Shown piece after piece: positions 12,381-18,953 of a stretch of DNA of 24,828 nt (positions within the stretch are counted from its first letter, which is position 1; every line of letters starts with the position of its first letter). The translations under genes and the position numbers were made by a program. Location: the IMG/VR virus record IMGVR_UViG_3300020202_000210, positions 1 through 24,828 of that record. One strand, given 5' to 3'. The notes under the pieces were generated by a model, which made no database searches, was not told the origin of the DNA, and saw nothing but the letters and a program-made list of their open reading frames with translations. This DNA is from a virus.

Positions 12381-14323
12381 TAGAGAAGCCCTCCCTGTTT
12401 GTAGGCGGCATCAAGCCCCACGAGCACCGTGCGGCTCGTGGCCGTTCCGCGGATGGCGATGGCGAATTCGCTTCCAATCCCGACCGCCCCACCCACCTGC
12501 TGCGTCGCTGAGTACTCACCGCCCCACACGGCCGAGTCCCACACGCCGGAATCCCAGGCGCTCGAGCCGAAGGCCCCCGGTGACACGCTGTCCACCTCGG
12601 CGAGCGAGTAGCGATAACGAGCCTCGGCGGTGAATGCGGGATTGCCCCCGTCGCAGAGCACGGTCGGGCGGATAATCTGCACCTGCTTCTGGTTGGCGTT
12701 CCCGAAGTTGTGGAAGCCGGTCAGCAAGCGCCACTGAATCGCGGTGTACGCGCTCGGGTCCGCCAGCGTCACGCCGTCGACGTAGCCGGAGTTTTTGCAA
12801 ACCTTCCCGTCCGGCGTGCCGTAGTAAAGCGTTCCATCAAAGGCGTCGCAGGAGAGCAGGTCGAGGTCGCGGTATTCCGTCCACGCCTTAGACGACAGCG
12901 ACATGGCCGCTTGTTCCGTCTCCGAGCCGTCGTAGGTCGGGATGGTGACGATGAGAGCGTTGTCCTCGGGATGGATGCGCGCGGACCAGCCGTCGAGGCT
13001 GTAACGGCTCGAAGGCAGCCGGTTGAAGAGGTTGGCAATCGGGGCCGTGCTGTATTGGTTCGAACCGGAGACGAGGTCGGAGACCGCTACCGGCCCGCCG
13101 CGGGTGATGATGAGCACATCCCCGCCGTGGCTCGTCGCGAACCGGCGGCCCTTCGGCACCTGCCCCACCGACCACACGCCCTTGAGCCCGAACAGCAGCG
13201 AATCGGTCGGGTCGGTGCCCTCGTAAATGACCACGTCCCCGCCGCCAGAGATGGCCACCAAGCGGTCATCGATGCCGGCCCCGCCGTCGCCGGTCCAGTT
13301 CCAGAGGCCCCGAAGGTCTCCGCCCTGGCGAAACTTGGAGCCGAGGTTGAAGGAGGTCGCGGCACCGGAAACGGCGGCGGTGTCGAGGTACCAGGCCTTC
13401 GCCGAGTCGCGCTGCACGAACCACAGGCGCTGTTTAAAGACGGTGCACGCGACGAGGTTTGCCGGGTCGACCCCGTTTATCTGCCCCGCGCCCGCGCCGG
13501 AGGTGTACTTGACCCACGTGTCGCTCGACTCGGTGTAGAGGTACGCGCCGTTGACCTCGTCGCAGTAAACGAGGAAGTGCCCGGCGGTGGTGACGAGCGT
13601 TGTGCAGACACCCCAGCCCGCGCGCCCCGTGGTCGTCGCGAAGGCGAGCTCGAGCACGGGAGCGGTGTTGTTGGAGACGTACCGCCAAGTCACCGTGCCG
13701 TCAGAGACCGACGTTTCCGCGGACTGGTAATCCCAAACGACAGTGCCATCGGTGATGCCGGTGCCCGTTCCCGAGGGGCCATCCGCGCCGGCCGAGGTGC
13801 CGCCGGTGGTGCAGATGTAGACGTTATTGCTGTTCCGGACTCGGTCCCCGATGACGTAAGCGGTCGTTGCGGCCCAGGTCGCAGGGAGCCCGCCCGAAGC
13901 CGCAGAGGTCCCCGCGGTCTTGCACGCGTAGGTATTGCTGTTGCTCGTGACGTGAGCGCCAACGGTGTACGCGGTGGCTCCGGCCCAAACCGTCGTCGGG
14001 GCGCCTTGGCTCGTCACATCCCAGATGCCGGAAGACGTGGTGGCGAAGAGCCGGTTTTGCCCCGAGCCATCGGAGCCCATGAACGGGATGATGGTCCGGA
14101 CCGTATTGTCAGAGGCACCTGTTAAGCCGGTCACCCACTCTTGAGACCCGAGCCGCGCCCGCAGCCCAGCATCCGAGGATATGAGGTTGTAGGCGCGGAG
14201 GCAGTGGGTAAGCGGAATCTGGCTCGCAGGCGAAAGCGTATCGAGTCCACCGACCGGAGCGGGGAAATGCACGGTCGCAACCGTTGACGGGAAGGCCCGT
14301 CGAGCGGAAGCGCGAGGGCTCAA
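12380..14323 (-). CDS. tail nozzle / stabilisation-type protein with CBM-like insert modules
   Basis: The protein has 647 residues from a TTG at 14323 that overlaps the adaptor stop. A GTG at 14272 (sequence MHFPAPVGGLDTLSP) is an attractive alternative start. The beta-rich body (GGLDTLSPASQIP, GVWSVGQVPKGRRFATSHGG, NALIVTIPTYDG) fits podovirus nozzle proteins of the T7 gp12 / P22 gp10 type, which close the tail tube. Inserted at about 112-150 and 150-199 are two tandem short modules of the form 'W...taYtvGd.V.n...tY.ct..Gts', a CBM5/12-like pattern, with a third partial repeat (DGTVTWRYV) ending near 216. The modules may bind glycans at the tail tip. Confidence 0.75.
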   Translation of the reverse strand: MSPRASARRAFPSTVATVHFPAPVGGLDTLSPASQIPLTHCLRAYNLISSDAGLRARLGSQEWVTGLTGASDNTVRTIIPFMGSDGSGQNRLFATTSSGIWDVTSQGAPTTVWAGATAYTVGAHVTSNSNTYACKTAGTSAASGGLPATWAATTAYVIGDRVRNSNNVYICTTGGTSAGADGPSGTGTGITDGTVVWDYQSAETSVSDGTVTWRYVSNNTAPVLELAFATTTGRAGWGVCTTLVTTAGHFLVYCDEVNGAYLYTESSDTWVKYTSGAGAGQINGVDPANLVACTVFKQRLWFVQRDSAKAWYLDTAAVSGAATSFNLGSKFRQGGDLRGLWNWTGDGGAGIDDRLVAISGGGDVVIYEGTDPTDSLLFGLKGVWSVGQVPKGRRFATSHGGDVLIITRGGPVAVSDLVSGSNQYSTAPIANLFNRLPSSRYSLDGWSARIHPEDNALIVTIPTYDGSETEQAAMSLSSKAWTEYRDLDLLSCDAFDGTLYYGTPDGKVCKNSGYVDGVTLADPSAYTAIQWRLLTGFHNFGNANQKQVQIIRPTVLCDGGNPAFTAEARYRYSLAEVDSVSPGAFGSSAWDSGVWDSAVWGGEYSATQQVGGAVGIGSEFAIAIRGTATSRTVLVGLDAAYKQGGLL

Positions 14324-15042
14324 GAGCCGAACCCCGTGTCAGGCACGATTGGGTCACGCAGGCCCGAGGACCCACCGGCGAGCCTGAGCGCGGGGGCCGC
14401 GCCGTCCTGGCTCGCGACCTGCTGGTAGCGCTCGTCGAAGTCGTCCTGTGCCGCCGAGGTGTCGAGCCCCTTCTGGCGGAGCCACTTGAGCTTGAGCGCC
14501 CGGAGGAAAAGGAGCGGCTCAAAGTGGATGGTGTCGGTGTTCGCGGTGGGTCGGTCGGTGGTGGGCGCCGACTGCCCCGAGGGCTTCACCCAGTAGCTCG
14601 AGATGTACTCATAAGCCGCGGTCTGCGCGCTCGACGGGGTCGGGTGAAACCAAAGCTCGTTATTTACGATGCGGACATACAGCGTGTAGGTCCCCGAGAC
14701 CGACCGCGCCTGGAAGTCCTGCCACTCGAGCGAGTCCACCGGCCCGCCGAGCGGGAGCTGGGTGGTGCGATTCCAGCCGCTCCCGTCGATGTAGCGGGCG
14801 AAGTCGTTGGGGAGCGCGTAGACGTACGTCCCGTTGACCAGCGAAACGGTCGTCTGCTTCTTGAGGTGCGACCAGTCGCGCTTGCCCACAAGCTCCCGGC
14901 CCACCGAGATGGCGAGTTGCCGGAGGAGCACCACGTTTTGATCGTTGGAGCCGTACGGATCGCCCAGGCTCGTGACGAGCCCAAGCTCGATGGCGGCGTC
15001 GGCCAGGATGGTGCCGATTGTCTCGAAGCTAACGCCAGCCAT
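14320..15042 (-). CDS. tail adaptor protein (head-to-tail), gp11/gp4-like
   Basis: The 240-residue protein starts MAGVSFETIGTILADAAIEL and contains ISVGRELVGKRDWSHLKKQ, VNGTYVYALPNDFARYIDGS, WQDFQARSVSG and NNELWFHPTPSSAQ. The order of helices, then 'yaLP.DF.r...', then 'l.f.P.p.s' is typical of podovirus tail adaptor (tubular protein A-type) proteins that attach below the portal. Its position directly before the nozzle gene supports the call. The ATG at 15042 has only a weak ribosome-binding site. Confidence 0.75.
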   Translation of the reverse strand: MAGVSFETIGTILADAAIELGLVTSLGDPYGSNDQNVVLLRQLAISVGRELVGKRDWSHLKKQTTVSLVNGTYVYALPNDFARYIDGSGWNRTTQLPLGGPVDSLEWQDFQARSVSGTYTLYVRIVNNELWFHPTPSSAQTAAYEYISSYWVKPSGQSAPTTDRPTANTDTIHFEPLLFLRALKLKWLRQKGLDTSAAQDDFDERYQQVASQDGAAPALRLAGGSSGLRDPIVPDTGFGS

Positions 15043-15057
15043 CGGGAGCCCCCGTCA

Positions 15058-15636
15058 TCACTTCTTGGTGCGGGACTGCTTCTCGAGCGCGTCGGCCATC
15101 TCCTGGAGCTTCTTCTCAAGGAACTCGCGCTTGCTGCGCTCCTCGGACAACGCCTCTTGCATCTTGGCGAGCGGGGCCTCGGCCTTCTTGGCGTCGAGGT
15201 ACTCGCGCGCCTTGTTCTGGAACTCGCGAGCGCGGCCACCGAGGTTGGACAGCTGCGAATCGGAGAGGGCCGCGAGCTGCTCGACCGTGCGGCAACCCAC
15301 CGCGATGAAGTCCTCCGCGAGCTCTTCGGGGATGCCCACCCACTCCTTGAGCGGCTGGCCCTGGTGCGCCTCGGCGTTGCCCTCCTGGAAGGCCTTGTAC
15401 GCGTCGCGCCACTTGCGCTTGTGCTCGGCGGTGGCGGGCTGGTCATAGATAAAGGTCTTGTCGCCAGGGAAGCGGACCTCGACGAACTCGACCTTTTTGT
15501 GGACCGGGCGACCGGCTTCGAGGGAAGCGGTTTCGTCGCGCACGGTGCGCCACTTGAACTTGACGAACTCGCCGTGCTGAGCGCGCATCGGCGCATCGTC
15601 GATACCTTCGGGAACATCCACGTCGATTGCGGGCAT
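15058..15636 (-). CDS. virion-operon protein with helix-hairpin-like segment and C-terminal coiled coil
   Basis: The protein has 192 residues with a strong AGGAGG 4 nt before the ATG. The N-terminal half (WRTVRDETASLEAGRPVHKK, then FPGDKTFIYDQPATAEHKRK) is of mixed charge. Residues about 115-147 (CRTVEQLAALSDSQLSNLGG, then AREFQNKAREYL) read like a helix-hairpin-helix-type unit ('tveqLA.lsd..l..lg'). The C-terminal 40 residues form a charged coiled coil ending KQSRTKK. I recognise the layout from podovirus genomes, where it lies between capsid and tail genes, but its role is not established. It may link head and tail assembly or bind nucleic acid. Confidence 0.7.
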   Translation of the reverse strand: MPAIDVDVPEGIDDAPMRAQHGEFVKFKWRTVRDETASLEAGRPVHKKVEFVEVRFPGDKTFIYDQPATAEHKRKWRDAYKAFQEGNAEAHQGQPLKEWVGIPEELAEDFIAVGCRTVEQLAALSDSQLSNLGGRAREFQNKAREYLDAKKAEAPLAKMQEALSEERSKREFLEKKLQEMADALEKQSRTKK

Positions 15637-15662
15637 CTATCCTCCTGGGTGGCTGGGTTCTG

Positions 15663-15703
15663 GGTAAAAGCAGGCCGGCCCCGACCCAGTGACGAGGCCG
15701 GCC
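15663..15703 (-). terminator. rho-independent terminator between capsid and tail genes
   Basis: Read on the minus strand, GGCCGGCC (15703-15696) pairs with GGCCGGCC (15680-15673). The stem extends inwards by three pairs to 11 bp around a loop of about 9 nt, followed by TGCTTTTA. It lies after the decoration-like gene and before the AGGAGG of the next gene. Read-through probably sets a lower level of tail proteins than of capsid proteins. Confidence 0.7.
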
Positions 15704-15718
15704 CTTGGTGCACCAGCG

Positions 15719-16225
15719 TTAGGCGTTGTCGTAGTCGGCGGTCGCCGGGTAGGTGGACATGTTGACGACACAAGTGTTGGTGTCGTCAGCGCTCACCGTG
15801 CGCATGCCGATGATCTGGTCGCCGGCCACAGCGGCGTCGTCCACGCGCCCGTTGGTGCCGTCGATGTAGCAGGGCGCATTGGCGGCGACGGTGTCGCACG
15901 CGGCCACGCCCTGGCCCAAGATCTGATACCAACCGAACTTGGTGTCGGCGTCCACGGGGGCAAGGGCAACCGCAAGCGCGCCCTTGTCACGCGCGGCAAC
16001 CAGCGACGTCGAGTAGTCGTCCTTAATGAGAACGACCGACCCGCGGACGGTTGAGGCAACGCCCTTGAGATAGATGAACTCTCCGAACCCGTAGGCGGTA
16101 GAGCCGGCGTCGCGCGCCTTGCAGCGCTTGCCGAGGACATGGGCGGCGGCGGTGTCGACAGAGTCGAGCGGGCCAACGCCGATGGGCTCGAGAACGATCC
16201 AGGTTCCAGCAGTCTTAGCGGCCAT
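15719..16225 (-). CDS. capsid decoration-like / minor head protein
   Basis: The 168-residue protein is encoded directly after the major capsid gene with its own AAGGAG 8 nt before the ATG. It is beta-rich, with short strands and turns (TWIVLEPIGVGPLDS, FIYLKGVASTVRGSVVLIKD, KFGWYQILGQGVAA, IIGMRTVSADDT). Proteins of this size and pattern after the capsid gene commonly decorate or cement the head; 'lk.g.....G.vv.......' with 'fGwv...G.a' is a recurring pattern there. It has no leader. It may instead be a head fibre base. A terminator follows, so it ends the capsid block. Confidence 0.65.
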   Translation of the reverse strand: MAAKTAGTWIVLEPIGVGPLDSVDTAAAHVLGKRCKARDAGSTAYGFGEFIYLKGVASTVRGSVVLIKDDYSTSLVAARDKGALAVALAPVDADTKFGWYQILGQGVAACDTVAANAPCYIDGTNGRVDDAAVAGDQIIGMRTVSADDTNTCVVNMSTYPATADYDNA

Positions 16226-16253
16226 TGTCTGGTCTCCTTTCTAGAGTCGGGGG

Positions 16254-17213
16254 TTAGCTGAAGATCCCGCGGCCCTGGAACTTGGCGCCGGACATGGTGA
16301 GAGCGCCGGCCCACGCTAGGTGCGTGACCTCGGCATCCTGGTTGAAGCTCTCGCGCTTCTTCAGTGGGACCATGTTCCGGTCCTTGTGGGGCCGGAAGTG
16401 GAGGTAGTTGGTGTTGAGGAAGTACATCGTGGTCGCGCTCGCCGCGCCGCCGATGCCGCCACCGAGGACCACCGGCGCGCTCATGAACGAAACGGCCTTG
16501 AAGCCCGCGTCGGCCATCTTCGAGTCAGTCACGCGCTGGATGTCCTGCAGCGACGCCATGAATGTGGTCCATACCGTCCCGCCCGCGATGATGAGGTCGG
16601 GGCTGTCGTTGCCTCGGGTGCAGGATGCCCACAGCGCGGTCATCTCGGCCTGGATGGTGTCCGCGGTGGGGGTCGACGCCGGGTCCTGCGTCTGGTTGCG
16701 CCAGAAGGAGTAGTTGGCGCGGTTGATCCCGCCGACCGTGCCGGTCGAGGGGGACGAGGCCACGAGCGAGTCGAGACCCACAAGCTGCTTGCCGCCGGAG
16801 CCCGTGCCGTCCGAGAAGAGACCGACTTCCAGGTCATTCTTCATGGTCGCCTTCGCCACCTTGATGCGGCCGGCGACGAGGTCGATCACCTGCTCCTTCG
16901 AGCTGTTCTGCAGCATCTCAAGGCCGGAGACCGGCACCGCGACGCTGTACTGCTTGATCGAGTACTCCGCGGCGCTGATGACGTCCTGCGCACCAACGGC
17001 CAGCGTGTCGTATCCGGAGTACCAGTCGCCGTTGGTGTTCTCGGCAAAGGACAGCGGCTCGTAGATGATCCGGCCGCCGGAAAACGGGCGAACGTTGCCT
17101 TTCTCGGAGAGCTTCAGAAGCAGAGCGATGTTGTTGGTGACGTTGTCAGCGATTTCGGGTGAGCGATGCTCGAGTGTCGTCGCGATGATGTCCGAAACGT
17201 TCGGGAAGGCCAT
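16254..17213 (-). CDS. major capsid protein
   Basis: The 319-residue protein, with GGAG 5 nt before the ATG, matches the major capsid type found after a scaffold gene in many tailed phages. Recognisable segments are SGGRIIYEPLSFAENTNGDW, WYSGYDTLAVG, AEYSIKQYSVAVPVSGLEML (long helix/beta region), GLFSDGTGSGGKQLVGL and TMYFLNTNYLHFRPHKDRNM. These fit an HK97-fold capsid protein with E-loop, spine helix and P-domain, without a fused protease or delta domain. A separate scaffold gene precedes it. I see no prohead protease in this window. Confidence 0.85.
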   Translation of the reverse strand: MAFPNVSDIIATTLEHRSPEIADNVTNNIALLLKLSEKGNVRPFSGGRIIYEPLSFAENTNGDWYSGYDTLAVGAQDVISAAEYSIKQYSVAVPVSGLEMLQNSSKEQVIDLVAGRIKVAKATMKNDLEVGLFSDGTGSGGKQLVGLDSLVASSPSTGTVGGINRANYSFWRNQTQDPASTPTADTIQAEMTALWASCTRGNDSPDLIIAGGTVWTTFMASLQDIQRVTDSKMADAGFKAVSFMSAPVVLGGGIGGAASATTMYFLNTNYLHFRPHKDRNMVPLKKRESFNQDAEVTHLAWAGALTMSGAKFQGRGIFS

Positions 17214-17338
17214 AGGCGCTCCAAAGGGGAGAGGTGTCCTGTCGCTGGCTTTTGCGCGTGGACGGCTAAGGCCGTTCGCTCACGCCCCGCCTGCGGATAG
17301 GGGCTCTGCTCTTCGGAGTGAGTGGGCCCAGGAGGCTC
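17214..17338 (-). promoter_or_regulatory. structured intergenic spacer between scaffold and capsid genes
   Basis: This 125-bp gap is the longest inside the late operon. On the minus strand it contains GCCCC/GGGGC (17304-17284) and ACGGC-CTTA-GCCGT (17275-17262) hairpins and a TGGGCCCA palindrome. Neither hairpin has a T-tract. A separate promoter, RNA processing site or partial attenuator that raises capsid output would make sense here, but I cannot point to a clear -35/-10 pair. Confidence 0.35.
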
Positions 17339-18448
17339 TCACCTACCGCTTAGTGCATCGATTGCTGCTTCAACCGCTTCGTAATCCGACATCTGCTTTT
17401 TCCGTGGGACAACCGGAACGGCGGGTGACGGTTTTACGCCAGCTGCTGCCTTGGCCCGCTGCGTGGACGCTTGCACGTTCGCTGCGGTTTCCTTGGCCTG
17501 CCGCTGCTTTACAATTGCAGCAATCTCGGGGTTCATCCCGATAGCGCGATTGTACGCGTCGCCCAGGGTCATCGCAACGCCGCGGGCCTTCGCCGCCTGC
17601 ATGATCGCGTCAATCTCGACCTGGAGATCATCGAAAAACTCGTGCTGCTGGGCGAACTGCGCGCGCTCGGCCTGCGCTTTCCGCGCGGCGGCCTGCTGCG
17701 CGTATGACTGGAGCTTCTTTTCAACGAGCTGCTCCACGTCCACGGGCGGTGGGGCTTGCTGGGTGCGCGGCGCTTCGCCGGACAGGGCGTGATCGAGGGC
17801 CTCGATGTCGACGTTTAGGGCGCGAATCATCTGCGCCACCATCGCGGCTTGCTGCGGGCCGCGGGCGTTTGTGAGCGCGTGTATATCCCGGGCCATGACC
17901 GCCACGCCCTGCACCGCGTCCGGGCCGAACATGTGCGCGTAGGGGGCGAGCTGCTCGCGGAACGTTGAATGGAATTTGCGTGCCTCGGCCGCCTCCTGCA
18001 GCACCTGGGCGGTCTCCTTCTCGCGGCGCATCACCTCGGCCTGCACGGACGGTGGGACCTTCGCCCACTCCTCGCGGGCGGCGGGCTTCCAGGATTGCGG
18101 AGCCTTAACCGCTTCCGGGGTCGAAACCGGCTCGGCAGGCGGGGTTTCGCCCGGGGGAGGTGAGGTGCCCCCGCCTGCCGTTGCCGGAGCCTCCGGGGGT
18201 GCCTTGGTTTTCACCTCCGGAGGTTTTTTGATGTCGGTAGAGCGCCGTGCGAATCGACCCTGCTCGTCGCGGACCCGCGCTTCCCGCTCCTGGGTGGTCT
18301 CGGGCTCGACGGGAGCGGCCTCGGTGGGCGCAGGTGTCGGCTCCGGCGCGGGCTCCGGGGCCGTGTCGCGGGCGGCGGCCTCGTCGAAGGCGGCGGCGAC
18401 GGAATCGGCGATAGATGCGTCGAGCGATACGGGCTTCTCTGGGTTCAT
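17339..18448 (-). CDS. capsid scaffolding protein
   Basis: The protein has 369 residues. The N-terminal 120 residues are disordered and rich in Pro, Ala and Glu (DTAPEPAPEPTPAPTEAAPV and similar). The segment APQSWKPAAREEWAKVPPSV (about 119-140) is a hallmark I recognise from podovirus scaffold genes. Long charged helices follow (about 140-180, 230-330) and a basic C-terminus (PVVPRKKQMSDYEAVEAAID), the type that binds capsid protein. The start overlaps the upstream stop (ATGA), and the gene lies directly before the capsid gene. The protein would template procapsid assembly and leave before DNA packaging. Confidence 0.85.
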   Translation of the reverse strand: MNPEKPVSLDASIADSVAAAFDEAAARDTAPEPAPEPTPAPTEAAPVEPETTQEREARVRDEQGRFARRSTDIKKPPEVKTKAPPEAPATAGGGTSPPPGETPPAEPVSTPEAVKAPQSWKPAAREEWAKVPPSVQAEVMRREKETAQVLQEAAEARKFHSTFREQLAPYAHMFGPDAVQGVAVMARDIHALTNARGPQQAAMVAQMIRALNVDIEALDHALSGEAPRTQQAPPPVDVEQLVEKKLQSYAQQAAARKAQAERAQFAQQHEFFDDLQVEIDAIMQAAKARGVAMTLGDAYNRAIGMNPEIAAIVKQRQAKETAANVQASTQRAKAAAGVKPSPAVPVVPRKKQMSDYEAVEAAIDALSGR

Positions 18449-18777
18449 GGCTTCCCTCGGTAAACGATGCGGGCCACGGTCTCCCGTAGGGCCTTGGTCT
18501 CTGCGAGCTCGGCGGAGCGGGCGCGCTTTTCCCGCCAGCTGTCGGAGTAATCGGAGGTGTCGGCGTAGCCGTGGCGCTTCATCCAGGCGCGGCGCTTCTT
18601 GCGGCTCCCGATGTCCGTGCCGTCCGTGGCGCGGATGCCCTCGTAATGGCGGTCAGTGACCACGGGAACGCGGCCCGGGGTTTCCTCGAAATCGTCGCCC
18701 AGGTCGCGCACGTCGACGAAGCCGCGTTCGTTGGCTCGTGGGTGCTTGGGGCGGTAGACGAGGACAATCCGGCTCAT
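18445..18777 (-). CDS. small basic protein between portal and scaffold, function unknown
   Basis: The 110-residue protein starts at the ATG at 18777, which overlaps the stop of the 59-residue ORF (ATGA), with AAGGAG about 11 nt upstream. The frame is open further upstream, but that part is a shadow of the 59-residue gene. The sequence IVLVYRPKHPRANERGFV leads to ATDGTDIGSRKKRRAWMKRH and GYADTSDYSDSWREK. The motif 'DGt.I.SRkkhr.ymK..G' recurs in small proteins encoded just before scaffold genes in podoviruses. It is basic and probably binds nucleic acid or the portal. No activity is known to me. Confidence 0.7.
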   Translation of the reverse strand: MSRIVLVYRPKHPRANERGFVDVRDLGDDFEETPGRVPVVTDRHYEGIRATDGTDIGSRKKRRAWMKRHGYADTSDYSDSWREKRARSAELAETKALRETVARIVYRGKP

Positions 18778-18953
18778 GGCTGGTTGAACTCCTTTCGCAG
18801 GGTCCGAATCTCCTTGAGCACGTGGGCGCGCTCGGGCTTCGAAAGCGGCGCCATCTCCGGCCACCACACCTCGCCCTCGTGGCGCTTGAGGCCGGCCTTG
18901 ACCGCCCGGTCGATGAGCTTCAGGCGGTAGACGATGCGAGGGTCAACGCTCAC
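18774..18953 (-). CDS. 59-residue protein, GTG start, overlapping portal and next gene
   Basis: The GTG at 18953 overlaps the portal stop (GTGA), and the TGA overlaps the next start (ATGA). Together these fill an otherwise empty 172-bp gap exactly. The protein reads VSVDPRIVYRLKLIDRAVKA, then GLKRHEGEVWWPEMAPLSKP, and continues with a charged helix (ERAHVLKEIRTLRKEFNQP). It is helical and basic, has no cysteines and fits a small protein of the head operon. There is no recognisable domain. The double coupling and protein-like composition make it likely to be real although it lacks an ATG. Confidence 0.65.
   Translation of the reverse strand: MSVDPRIVYRLKLIDRAVKAGLKRHEGEVWWPEMAPLSKPERAHVLKEIRTLRKEFNQP

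Noticed and set aside
12710-15765. Long plus-strand frames of 471 and 493 residues (12710-14125, 14284-15765)
   Set aside because: They are shadows of the nozzle, adaptor and coiled-coil genes, with biased Arg/Gly/Val/Leu composition and no ribosome-binding sites or motifs.
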